From NCBI GenBank assembly GCA_022539475.1, contig VCMS01000088.1:1-64000 (forward strand): DNA of 64,000 nt. The letters run 5' to 3'. The notes under the pieces are model-generated. The model was not told where the DNA came from. It did no database searches and was given only the letters and a program-made list of their open reading frames with translations. A program made the position numbers and the translations under genes. Source of the DNA: Gracilaria domingensis (taxonomy: Eukaryota; Rhodophyta; Florideophyceae; Gracilariales; Gracilariaceae). Below, in pieces: positions 22,357-32,941 of this stretch (the stretch's first letter is position 1; each line of letters opens with the position of its first letter).

Positions 22357-23629
22357 CCCGCTGACCTCTGCCGTTTGTTGTTCGTCTTGAGGTTTCCCTT
22401 TCCGCCGCTCTCCCTCACCGCCGACCGTGTTGTTCAGCCCCGTTGTTGACGTTTTCGATGTTTGCTTGCCGTCGTGTTTCTTGTCGTTGACCGGTTTGGT
22501 GGTGTTGTATTTCCCTTTTGGTTTGCGTTCCTCCTTGAGGGCGTTGTGGTGGTAGTGGTTCGACGTTGTTCTACTTTCGTGATTCGGTTTTGTTTCTTGT
22601 TCATTCTCGTTTTCGTCGATCGCTATCCGCTCTTGTTGGTTTCTCGCCTCTGTTTTCGTTGTTGGGATCCCCGTGTCGTGTTTGCGGGTTCTGATCCGAG
22701 GGGTTGAGTACCGTTGTCGTTGAAGTCTGTGCACTTGTGTGTTGTCCTCAGCATTCGTTTTTTCGTTGAAGTCCGGGCACTGCCTGTTTGCTCGGCATTT
22801 CTGGTGATCACTTGAGTTTCGGTGCGACGAGCGGTTGATCCGAGCAATCGGGGACGTTAGTCTGGCGGCTTGAACCAAAGCGGACGTGCTGTCTAGCGGG
22901 CTCCCACCGGTCCTTCGGGGCGGATAACGGTGTGGGTCGGAAGACCTGGTAGTACCGCGAGTGCTGAAGTTGACGGGGTGCCGTGACGCACTGTTGGACT
23001 TGGGTGGCTCAACTTTGTTGTTGTTGACCTGACTTTGTGTCGGGTTCTTGATCTGTGGTGAAGGCAAACCGAAACGAGCTTTTGATCCGTGCAACCTCGG
23101 TTGAGCGGGGAGGCGACGTACCGAAGGCTGACCTCCTTTTCAGGATCAGGCCGCTTGTGGGCATTATTGTCTGCTCGTTAGGAGCGTACCGTGGTTTGTC
23201 ATAGTAGCTGCAGTTTCAAGGTCGCGCAAGTTCTTGCAAGGGGCCAGATTGGGTTAAGTGGTGAAGACATATCTTTGGTCATTAACCATCCTTTGGACGC
23301 CTCGTAAAGAGCAACGCGCCTTCTCCTGGAACGCAGGAGGAGGTAGACTGCAGAAGTCGTTTCCTACCCGGAGGGTCTCCGGGGGTCAGGGGTTCGATCC
23401 CCTAGGGTACTGGGAATTTAGTTCCTGCCAGTGGTCCCGACTATTGAAGTTTTTTGTTGTTGATGTTGTTTGCCGTTGTTGTTGTTTGCAGTTGTTGTTG
23501 TTTGCTGCTGTTGTTTGCTGCTGTTGTTTACAGCTGTTGTTTGCTGCCGTTGTTTGCTGTCGTTGTTTGCCGTTGCTGTCTACCCGCCACCGCCGTATTT
23601 GATTTGCTCCCCTGTTCCCTTCTGACAAC
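22357..23629 (+). other. E5 leader
   Basis: The untranslated leader of 1.27 kb is shared with A1, A2, A4 and E-B. Near its end is a 7-bp hairpin (CCCGGAG/CTCCGGG, 23,367-23,383) followed by a tRNA T-arm-like GGGGTTCGATCCCC (23,389-23,402) that contains a perfect B-box (GGTTCGATCC). A GTT/GCT trinucleotide run at about 23,453-23,580 lies just before gag. Confidence 0.8.
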
Positions 23630-26600
23630 ATGGATTCGTTCAGTGGGCTCAAGATCGAGAAGTTGGGTGAGGATAACTTCCACACATGGAAGCAGAAGAT
23701 TCAGTACGTACTTGCACTGAAAGACCTCAAGAACCATCTCACCACTTCTGCACCCACCGATGAAGAGGAACTGGCGAAATGGCAAATCCGAGACGAAAGG
23801 GCTAGAGCGATCATTGGACTCACGCTTGCCGACGAGCACTTGGATCACATTCGTGACATTGACACTGCTGCTGACGCATGGAAGGCCATCTGCAATGTGC
23901 TCCAACGCAAGACTCTTCTGAACCGAATCAACGCCAGACCTGCTTTCTACTCTGTCAAGATGCGCGAGGACGAGAAGATGTTGCAATTCATCAATCGTGT
24001 TCGGCACTTGGCCTCCGACCTCAAGAGTATGGACGTCAACGTTGAAGAAGAGGACATTGCCGTGGCCGCTCTATGTGGACTTCCGGATCGTTTTGAGCAC
24101 CTCATTGTTGCAATTGACACCACGATCGGAGATCGCCAACTCACCATGGAGTTTGTGAAGAGCCGTTTGTTGCAAGAAGAGCAACGTATGAGTGATCGTG
24201 CCAAGGAGGAATCTGGTGGTGATGCAGCACTCGTGGGACGCCAGTTTCGTAGGAAGTCATTGAAGTCGGTTGTGTGTTACTATTGTGGCATAAAGGGTCA
24301 TATCCAGAAGAACTGTTTCAAGAAGCAACGTGATGGGGCTAACAAGGATCAGATCGATGCTGCTCACCCAGGTGTACATACCGCGCTCAACGATGAGCAA
24401 GGTACGGGCGGCAGCGATTCTGACTATGTATGTCTCATTGCAAATGGTGCCGACAAGGCCACTAACAGTGACTGGATTGTTGACTCTGGAGCTACCGCGC
24501 ACATGACTTATGATGACTCAATGTTCCAAACGTACGAGACAAAGGTGTCGTCGGGTGTGAGTATCGGCAATGATTCCAAGTTGCAGTCTGTTGGTCACGG
24601 AAGTGTGGAGCTCGATCTGACAGTTGAAGGTTCCAAGCGTAAATGCAAGCTAAAGCAGGTGGTACACGTGCCCAACTTACGGTACCACTTGCTGTCTGTG
24701 TCACAGATTTGTGATCTGGGCTGCACGGTAGTGTTTGACAAAGAAAAGGTATGTGTGTACAAGGGTTCAAAAGTGGTTGCCGTCGGGCGACGCGTCAAAG
24801 ACCTGTACTACCTTTGCACTGCTGCAGAACAGTTCACGGACACGGACAGTGCGCTTGTGTCAGACTTGTCTCTTTGGCATGCTCGAATGGCTCATGTGAA
24901 TGTGGAAGGCATCAAGCAGATGGCTCGAAATGGCGTTGTGTCAGGTCTGAATGTGGATGTGGCTCAGAAGGTGGATGTGTGTGGCTCATGTGTAATGGGC
25001 AAAGCAACCCGTGCTCCGACTCCCGAGCAAGGGGGGGAACGAGCTGAACACGTACTGGACCTGGTACACTCTGATATTTCGGGTCCAGTGAACGTGAAGT
25101 CCTTGGGAGGCTCGCACTACTTTGTCACATTCATCGATGACCACAGCCGTTACTGCTTTCTGTACATGCTCAAGACGAAGGATGAGGTGTTCCGGATGTT
25201 CATCAAGTGGCTCAGGTTTGTGGAGAACCAGATGGGCAGGAAGGTGTTAACCATCACCGCTCGTAAAAGTGTGCTGCGTGCTTTGCGCACAGACAACGGT
25301 GGTGAGTACCTGTCCAATTGATTCTCCGAGAAACTGGAGCAGTACGGTATTGAGCATCAGCGAACTGTGCCTTACAATCCACAGCAGAACGGGCTTGCCG
25401 AGAGGTTCAATCGCACACTCATGGACTTGGTCAGGTCGATGTTGCATCACAAGAATGTGCCAAAAAGCTTTTGGGCTCTGGCTCTAAATGTTTCTGTGTA
25501 TGTGCGCAACAGAGTGACCTGCAAAGCGCTTCCGAGTGACGTGACTCCGTTTGAGCTGTGGCATGGACAGAAGCCTGATCTGAGCAATCTGCGTGTGTTT
25601 GGTAGCCGTTGCTGGTACAAAGTGGTTGATCACAAGTTGAAGAAGCTGGAAGAGCGTGCAGTGGAAGCCATCTTCATTGGGTACACTTCAGGCTCCCACG
25701 GATACAAGTTGTGGGACAGCCAGAAGAAGAAGGTGATTGTGTCACGAGATGTGAGGTTTGACGAGTGCTCTGGAACTGAAAGTGACGAGCACTCTGAACA
25801 CGAGGACTACGCGGATATCGACTTGGTCGACAAGTCGGTATCTGCTGAAGCCCCAACCTCTGACACATCCACCGATGATTCTGAAGATGACCCTTCTGCA
25901 CCAGCTTCTCACGAGAGTACCACGAATGCCAGTACGGATGAACACGCCACACCAGACACACATGATGAGCCGGGAGTGACAGAGACGCAGCCCCTTCGTA
26001 GATCCACACGTCAGAGAAAGACGACATCCTCATGGTGGCGTGGTGCCAGTGCTTTGCTTACTGCCAGTGATGATACTCTTTCGTCGTACGGTGACGCAGT
26101 GTCACGTCCTGATTCCGAAGCTTGGAAGAAGGCGATGAAGAGTGAGTATCAATCGTTGATGGAGCACGACACGTGGGATCTAGTGCCAAGGCCAGCAGAC
26201 AGCAACGTGATTTCGTCCAAGTGGGTGTATGTACAGAAGTATGAGGCTTCGTCATCTGGTGAACCGACAGTGCGTTACAAGGCTCGTGTGGTTGCAAGAG
26301 GTTTCCTGCAGATCGAGGGTGTGGACTTCTCACAGACTTATGCACCTGTGGTGAAGTTCACATCCATCAGAATGATCTTGTCTGTGACTGCCGTACGAGA
26401 CTTTCACTTGCACCAGATGGACGTGAAGACTGCCTTTCTGAACGGTGACCTTGACGAGACAGTGTACATGGAGCAGCCAATGGGGTTCACACAGCAGGGA
26501 AAGGAGGACTTGGTGTGCCGATTGAAGAAAGCAATCTATGGGCTTAGACAAGCACCAAGACAGTGGCACGCCAAGATATACGCCTTCCTTGTTGGTGAAA

Positions 26601-27664
26601 TGCACCTCAAGCCGAATGACGCAGACGAGTGTGTCTACACCGGGATCATACTGGGTTTCTTGGTTATCATTGCTCTGTATGTAGACGACTTGCTGATTGC
26701 GAGTCCGAGCATGAAAACCGTGGAACGTGTGAAGGCAGAGCTGTCAAGTCGTTTCCGCATGAAGGACCTCAAAGAAGCTCGCATGGTTCTTGGATTTGAA
26801 ATCCATCGAGACAGAACCAAGCGAGAGCTGTACTTGACTCAGTCAGCGTACACGAACAAGGTCCTGGAGCGATTTGGCATGCAGCTGTCGAAACCCGTTG
26901 ACCCTCCTATGGAGTGCGGTGTGGACCTGTCTGTTGAGGAGGAAGTGCTCACGCATGTACCGTATCGTCAGGCGATTGGCTGCCTCATGTATCTCTCTGT
27001 GGGAACTCGTCCAGACATCTCATATGCTGTGGCTAAGCTGGCCAAGTATGTTGAGAAGCCGGGAACCACTCACTGGAAGGCGGTCAAGCGTGTTCTTCGC
27101 TACCTCAATGGCACTACCACGTTCGGGTTGACGTATGGCTCCAGCACCGATTTGCAACTGCACGGCTATGTGGACTCTGACTGGGCGGGTGATGTTGCCA
27201 ACCGCAAGTCCACCCCTGGATACTTGTTCATGATGTGCGGTGGTGCTGTGTCATGGTCGTCTCGTCAACAGGAGGTAGTTGCTCTGTCGAGTGCAGAGGC
27301 TGAGTACGTGAGCTTGTGCTCTGGCACCAAGGAGGCGATCTGGCTTAGGCGACTTTGGAACGGCATCGGCAGTGTGATTGGCATGGAAGCAGACGGGTCT
27401 GTGAAGCTGCTGGTTGAACCAACTCCCATGTATGTTGACAACCAAGGCAGCATTGACCTTGCTCGAAATGGATTGGTGAACAGGAGAACCAAACACATTG
27501 ACATTCGGTTCCACTTCACTCGAGAAGCTCTGCAGGCCAAGTCGATTGTACTGTTCTACTGCCCGACGGATTCCATGGTTGCCGACATGCTGAATAAGCC
27601 ACTTGCGCGAGTGAAGCACGAGAGGTTCCGCGAAGCCGGTGGTGTGATCCACATAGAAGTTTGA
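23630..27664 (+). CDS. Copia gag-pol polyprotein (E5), one premature stop
   Basis: This 1,344-residue Ty1/copia polyprotein should be cleaved into capsid, protease, integrase and reverse transcriptase/RNase H in a cytoplasmic virus-like particle. Seen: gag at 1-215; CCHC knuckle C216-C219-H224-C229; protease DSGA at 285-288; integrase catalytic D482, D555, E591 with the DD35E spacing; reverse transcriptase YVDD at 1017-1020; RNase H DSDWAGD from 1182; end HIEV. The start ATG is the only one that matches all family copies and follows the trinucleotide run. Gag and pol are in one frame with no frameshift site, as in Drosophila copia and most plant copia elements. Codon 564 is TGA (25,319-25,321) where the other copies read CGA; it lies between the second catalytic Asp and the Glu of the integrase. 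Apart from that the frame is open. Confidence 0.95.
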
Positions 27665-27674
27665 AGTCAGTGAC

Positions 27675-27684
27675 AGAGGGGGGG
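27675..27684 (+). promoter_or_regulatory. E5 polypurine tract
   Basis: AGAGGGGGGG abuts the 3' LTR start and lies just after the pol stop codon. It should prime plus-strand DNA synthesis. Confidence 0.8.
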
Positions 27685-28484
27685 TGTCGGATGTGGACCC
27701 TGTGCTGTCACTGAAAACCAAAAGTGCTGGAGAGCATGGGCTGTTTTGGAGGGTGCCGTTGGAAAGCGCATATGCGCCTCTGCGCAAAGTGAACATGAAA
27801 CGGGCTTCTGATTGGCTACTGCAAATGGTCATATGCATTGTGGTTGGTACAAGTGTTGTGGCGCTAATGGGTTGTTTCCAGGGTACACGTGTGTAGCTAG
27901 TACACTGGGCATACTGTACATGATGCACAGAGTACACACGTATGTACGTGGACATGGAGGACAGCTTGGTGTATCTTAGGCACTATGGTGAAGAGTTGAT
28001 GCGGTGTCAAGAGGATTACAGTGTGGTGTTGTTAGTGACGTAGGACTTGGAGTGAGTTTGTGGTGAAGTGTTGTTGGTGAGCTTGTACGTAACTGTTATG
28101 GTGTGGTGTAGGGATTACAGTGTGTTGGCACTATGTGAATCTGTGCATGGTCATGGTTATGTGTAGGCACGTAACTTGTTGTGCACTGTTGTGCACTGTT
28201 GTGCACTGTTGTGGAGTGTTGTGCTTTGTTGTTGTAAGCTGCCATGATAGTGTGGGAGTGTTACCATGTTATGTTAGGAGATGATTGGTAGTATTGAGTG
28301 TCTCTAGCTAGTGGTTTAGGTATTGCTTGGAGTTGGAGGTTTGCTATGGTTGCGCAAAGTAGTTCTATATAAGCGGTGACTCGAGCACCTCCAAGTAAAT
28401 TCCGAGCCAGAGCTGGCGAACTTCCCTTGCATCCCCCCATCCTTCCTCATGTCAACTTTCTGATCCCAGCTATAAACTCTAACA
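27685..28484 (+). repeat. E5 3' LTR (800 bp)
   Basis: The LTR starts TGTCGGATG and ends CTCTAACA-like (CTCTAACA at 28,477-28,484), then CTTAC. It lacks the 166-bp prefix present at the 5' LTR. It contains a short GTTGTGCACT repeat (about 28,179-28,212) and the palindrome GCGCATATGCGC at 27,766-27,777. Confidence 0.9.
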
Positions 28485-28489
28485 CTTAC

Positions 28490-29019
28490 AACAACAAAGC
28501 ACAACAGTGCACAACAGTGCACAACAAGTTACGTGCCTACACATAACCATGACCATGCACAGATTCACATAGTGCCAACACACTGTAATCCCTACACCAC
28601 ACCATAACAGTTACGTACAAGCTCACCAACAACACTTCACCACAAACTCACTCCAAGTCCTACGTCACCAACAACACCACACTGTAATCCTCTTGACACC
28701 GCATCAACTCTTCACCATAGTGCCCAAGATACACCAAGCTGTCCTCCATGTCCACGTACATACGTGTGTACCCTGTGCATCATGTACAGTATGCCCAGTG
28801 TACTAGCTACACACGTGTACCCCGGAAACAACCCATTAGCGCGATAACACTTGTGCGAACCACAATGCATATGACCATTTGCAGTAGCCAATCAGAAGCC
28901 CGTTTCATGTTCACTTTGCGCAGAGGCGCATATGCGCTTTTCCAACGGCACCCTCCAAAACAGCCCATGCTCCCCAGCACTTTTGGTTTTCAGTGAGAGC
29001 ACAGGGTCATCATCCAACA
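28490..29019 (-). repeat. Copia A4 5' LTR, second part
   Basis: The LTR continues from 21,394 across the E5 insertion and ends CATCCAACA at 29,019, the outer end of A4. Base 29,020 starts the older flank. Confidence 0.88.
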
Positions 29020-29083
29020 TGTTTTACACATCTTGTTCACATTTTCCTCACTTCCCTTTTTCTAACCTGCGCACGCTTCGTTA
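29020..29083 (+). repeat. Fragment of a diverged LTR end (type C)
   Basis: The pyrimidine-rich stretch ending CTAACCTGCGCACGCTTCGTTA resembles, in shortened form, the end of the LTR-like stretch at 30,050-30,122 (CTAACCTGCGCGCC). It is the flank into which A4 inserted. Confidence 0.45.
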
Positions 29084-29467
29084 AAATGTGTCGGTACACT
29101 GTCAGGGACGTGTATGGCTACTACATTGGTGTGCATTGTTGTGCATTGTTGTGCACTGCTGTGCAGTAGTGTACGGAATTGTTGTGCACTGTTGTACACT
29201 GTTGTGCGTTGTTGTGCACTGCTGTTGTAAGCAGTTTGGCACTGTTACCATGTTATGTCTGTAGATGATTGGTAGTATTGAGTGTCTCTGGTTAGTGAGT
29301 TGCATGTAGGTCAGAGTTGGAGTCGCATGATAGAGTAGCGAAGAAGTGCTGTATAAGTTGTGACTCAAGCACCTCCAAGTAAATCTGAGCCAGAGCTGGC
29401 GAATTGCCCTTGCATCCCCCCATCCTTCCTCATGTCAACTTTCTGATCCCAGCTATAACCTCTAACA
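29084..29467 (+). repeat. 5'-truncated E-B-type LTR
   Basis: The stretch matches the last 310 or so bases of the E-B LTR (from 9,487) through CTCTAACA, with an extra block of GTTGTGCACT-type repeats at 29,127-29,224. No primer site follows, so it is a solo or truncated LTR remnant. Confidence 0.75.
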
Positions 29468-30122
29468 ATGGGAGCATCGGCACTTTTGAGCACCCTCGCG
29501 CGAAAAGCGCATATGCGCCTCTCCGAAAACCCAACGTGATACTGCAATATGATTGGCTACTGCAAATGCGTGTATGCAACGTAGTATGGACAAGTGTGCC
29601 TGGCTGTATGGGGCAGGAGTGGCGGATGCTACAAGTGGTGCGCTGTGATTGGCTGAAGTGTGCTAGTGCTGGCCAGTTATGCAGTAGCTGAGAATGTGCG
29701 AATACAGGCTGTTGTGGGCGGGTTTTGCTTTATGTGCGATTCTAGGCTAGTACAAAGGGTTTTGGAGCGAATGTGCGATTCTGAGCAGCGCGAGGGGGTT
29801 TGTTGCGCCAGACAGAAATTGTTGATTTTTTAGAGCGATTTATGGATCATGGAGTTGGCTTTGGATTTGGCGCGGTTTGATTTTGTTCTTTTGAATTCGT
29901 ATTATGATTTGCGCGCGCTTTCGTTGTCAAGGTGTACACTTTGACAGCGTGTGCTGTTATGTCGCATGCAGCGACGGCGGCAGTGCGCGGTTGGTACTAA
30001 TAGGTTGCGATCGTCCCCGATCACTGAACAAGGTCGAAGGTGGCCTACCCCCTTTACTTGTTCTACTCTTCTTGTTTGTCTCTTTGTCACCTCCTTTAGT
30101 CTAACCTGCGCGCCTTGCGTTA
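29468..30122 (+). repeat. Diverged LTR-like sequence (type C)
   Basis: The first 150 bases resemble copia U3: a GCGCATATGCGC palindrome, then GATTGGCTACTGCAAAT. The remainder is not alignable by eye to the other LTRs. It ends in a pyrimidine tract and CTAACCTGCGCGCC and abuts an integrase fragment. It may be the LTR of a related older family. Confidence 0.5.
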
Positions 30123-30925
30123 TCAGTGTTGAAGAAGGTACACTCTGATGATGCAAAGGAGTACATAGCTCTGCAGAAGAATCTGGTGATCGACGATACA
30201 TCGATCTCCGCCCCATACATTCCGCAACATAATGCCATTGCCGAGCGCATCAACCGTACCATGGAAGAAGCTGCTCGAGCTTTGCTCTTTCAAGCAAATC
30301 TACCAGAGTGCTTGTGGCCGTTCGCACTCAAACATGTTCTGTATGTGCGTAACCGTGTACCCCACTCTACAACTGGGAGTACGTCGTTCTTGTTGTTGAC
30401 TGGGAACAATCCAACGTTTAAGCACAATCGCGTGTTCGGTTGTTCTGCATTCGTCCTGAAGATGACTGGTGGAACCAAGTTCGAGTCCCGTGGACCTGAG
30501 GGGGTGTACTTAGAGAGTGTGGAGCATGGTGTCTACGACATTCTTGTTGCTGGCGATGATGGACTGACGCGGATCATGCGTTCCCGTCATGTCACATTTG
30601 ACAAAGATTCATTCCCCGGTGTAGAGTACTTGGAGGAGTACATGGAGGATGAAAGCGCATCTGATACTGACTTCATCTTGGATTCAGAGTCTCACAGCAC
30701 CGATGAGGACTCTAGCACAGGTTTTGATTTCCATGATGAGCTCTGTGTTGATGATATCACCAATGATCTCGGTACCACGCCAGAAGAATCTCAGCCCGAT
30801 GCTGCAGTCGTTGAAGCTGCACCAAATGTCCAGTGACGTGATAGTGACTTTGGCGGTGACGAGAGTGAAGATGATGGCTCCAGCGACAGTGATGCGCACG
30901 ATGACACCGTTAGTCGCATCTGCGT
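30123..30925 (+). pseudogene. Integrase fragment of a second copia family
   Basis: The frame encodes the second half of a copia integrase. HSDDAKEY holds the second catalytic Asp and HNAIAERINRT the Glu, followed by LPECLWPFALKHVLYVRNR and GCSAFV blocks typical of copia integrases and then a long acidic linker. The sequence clearly differs from the family at 23,630-27,664. A TGA at 30,834-30,836 interrupts the acidic linker, which resumes in the same frame (RDSDFGGDESEDDG) to a second stop near 30,925. Protease, gag and reverse transcriptase are missing. An ATG at 30,126 is fortuitous, since the start of the protein is lost. Confidence 0.85.
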
Positions 30926-30928
30926 AAG

Positions 30929-32394
30929 GTGATCTCCGCTACAATCAAGTCGATTAGGCTCAACGGTGTCGAGTTTCATGAATTTCAATATGGGTTCTCC
31001 AAGTACAATGGAACGGAACAATCGATTTTGCAGGTGAACCACATCATCACAAATGGCCATTCTCGTGTGAGTGTTTTGGATTTGACGAAGGCGTACGACA
31101 AAGTTGACCGAAAACTGTTGTCACAAGTATGCGCATCTAGGCTTCAACCGGAACATGCGGCGATGACAACTCTATTGCTGCAGCCAGTCGACGCTCAGAT
31201 TACTAGAAATTGGAACAAAGCTATGTTCGAATGACTCTTGGGGTGCCACAAGGTGACCCGTTCAGCTGTACATTGTTCAACATGTACATAGATTCGCTAC
31301 TGTATCGATTGCAGGAGGTTCCATATCATGTGTCGGATCGTGGTGCAAGCGCGTTTGCAGACGATGTGATACTCATGGCAAGGACAGATGAAGGTCTACA
31401 ACAACTTTTGGACACATGCACTAGTTGGAGGAATGAGATAACCATGCCGTGGAATACTGCAAATGGTAAGTCCATGGTACTCCAACTACCTGGAAACACA
31501 AATACCTCCACTCCATTCACTCTGGCGGGTGATGTACTGAGTGTTGTGAGTAGTGCAGTGTATCTTGGGATGACTTTAAACACCACCGGAGTTACACCAG
31601 ACAAGCATGTAGAACGCGTAGTATCTATACAACGTCGACTTGGAAGCCTCGCCGGAGCAGGGCTACACCGAAACGGATTCGATACGCGAAGCTGTGTAGG
31701 GCTGTACCCCGTATTAGTTAGGTCGATTTACGAATATGCGCTCGATCTTGTACCGCTTACGCCACAGTTGGAACTTGCCATTGTGAAGCTAGAGGCAACT
31801 TTCTTCAAACTGATCCTCGAGAAAATATCGTCTCGGTTCGGAACATATCGAGTTCCGATGATGCAAGCACTGTGTCGCTTGGAGTCAGCCGAACTGCGAC
31901 GGGTAGTGCTTGCAACAAAACGCCTTCGGCACTACCAATTTTGTCGTGAAAAAGCATTGGAAACGGAAATGAGAGACGGCGGTCGGCAGAAGAGGGTGAA
32001 TCGAGCATGTCGACAACTGTCGCTCTACACTTCACATCCGTCAATAACCTCTATGCGGGCGGATATTGAGAATATGATTAGTATTGAAATCGAACCGTTT
32101 CGAGTTCGGGAATGGAGAAATGCGTGTGCGAGACGTGCGCGCAAGATTCCATGTGGTACAACTGCAAGATATCCTCCGAATTTGCAGTTGAAAAAGCCGT
32201 CACAACGAATAATTGGAATAAGATGGTACTTTAATGAGTACCATCCGAAACCTGCAGAAGCACGTTCAGTGGTTGGAAGCGAGTACTGGAGGTACGAAAG
32301 GTTGAAAATACTGCTAGGATTGGATGAGTGGACACCTGTAAAGATGCAAGAGGTCACGAAAATTCCGAACATGTTAGAAGAGGTATTGGTGTAG
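30929..32394 (+). pseudogene. LINE-type reverse transcriptase, 5'-truncated
   Basis: A non-LTR retrotransposon reverse transcriptase. The first block, 30,929-31,234, holds QYGFSKYNGTEQ and LDLTKAYDKVDR (first catalytic Asp). After a frameshift near 31,215 the second block holds GVPQGDPFSCTLFN and the active site FADDV, then a thumb-like and C-terminal region rich in Arg. No endonuclease or zinc knuckle is present, so the 5' part is lost, as is usual when LINE copies are incompletely reverse transcribed. The frame from 31,210 to the stop at 32,392 is open for 394 codons, which suggests that the copy is not very old. Confidence 0.85.
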
Positions 32395-32513
32395 CTCACC
32401 AATACTACCGCTTAGTAAGCATCTTTTAGTAATCTACCCAGGCCAGTGTAACTCTGCTGCTTTTAATGGGACATTGAGAACATTATAAATAAATTGCATT
32501 TGATTCAAAAAAA
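32395..32513 (+). other. LINE 3' untranslated tail with A-run
   Basis: About 110 bases follow the stop and end in AATAAATTGCATTTGATTC plus an eight-A run at about 32,505-32,513. The next base begins the repeat unit described below, so this is the 3' junction of the LINE insertion. Confidence 0.7.
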
Positions 32514-32930
32514 AGAAATTCTCTTTCACTTCTTTGACATTCTTTGTCTTGACGAAGAAACACAAGAAGAGTCTATTCATCCTGCTGGTGCAACGCATAT
32601 CCAATTTGGCTCTCTTGTCGAGGGATAGGTAATAACACTTTCGCCACTTTTAGCTTGACTTTTTCGAACATGGTCCGTTGCCATAGTTTTTGTTCTAAAT
32701 ACGGACCCACACTTGATGCAGTAGTAACTCCTATTCATTTCCAAAGCGTCTGGTAATGATTCAAAATATATCACTGGGTACCGTTTTTTCTTCTTATCCG
32801 AGTTGTAAACTGTAACGACAGTCATTTAAGATGATTGTGTCAAAGGTACTGGGCTGCGTTCGAATACCATTCAAGCCCCACGCTCCGGTAACTGTTTTAT
32901 ACATATAATGATTCATTCCACCAAGTCTTT
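32514..32930 (+). repeat. Partial, diverged copy of the 2,996-bp unit
   Basis: The stretch matches 33,963-34,379 and 36,959-37,375 with scattered substitutions. It is cut on the left by the LINE and joins the start of unit 1 on the right through about 12 unmatched bases. Confidence 0.85.
32577..32825 (-). CDS. Small reading frame with a broken C2H2 finger (copy 0)
   Basis: I do not recognise the family. The 82-residue frame begins with ATG, has a basic stretch DKKKKR, and then CIKCGSVFRTKTMATDHVRK. In copies 1 and 2 this is a C-x2-C-x12-H-x4-H finger; here the last His is Gln, so the finger should not bind zinc. Three related copies in the window keep the frame open, which hints at a former protein-coding exon of a mobile element. 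Whether it is expressed is unknown. Confidence 0.35.
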   Translation of the reverse strand: MTVVTVYNSDKKKKRYPVIYFESLPDALEMNRSYYCIKCGSVFRTKTMATDHVRKSQAKSGESVITYPSTREPNWICVAPAG

Positions 32931-32941
32931 CGATTGATTGA

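Larger units (their letters stand above)
21395..28484 (+). mobile_element. E5: nearly intact copia retrotransposon, TSD CTTAC
   Basis: The 7,090-bp element is bounded by CTTAC at 21,390-21,394 and 28,485-28,489. It sits in the A4 LTR, which continues without loss after the right duplication. It has a composite 5' LTR, primer site, leader, one long gag-pol frame, polypurine tract and 3' LTR. Only one premature stop interrupts the polyprotein. The two LTRs are unequal (947 and 800 bp) because the 5' LTR carries 166 extra bases of E-B type at its left end. This is the best reference copy of the family in the window. Confidence 0.93.

Noticed and set aside
23360-23410. A functional tRNA gene in the E5 leader
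   Set aside because: Only the T-arm and a long variable-arm-like hairpin are convincing. I could not fit an acceptor stem, D-arm or anticodon arm with a U33.
29084-29472. A complete short LTR starting TGTCGG with its own 5-bp target duplication
   Set aside because: The bases on the two sides (AAATG and ATGGG) do not match at 5 bp, and homology to the E-B LTR continues left of TGTCGG, so it is a truncated copy.
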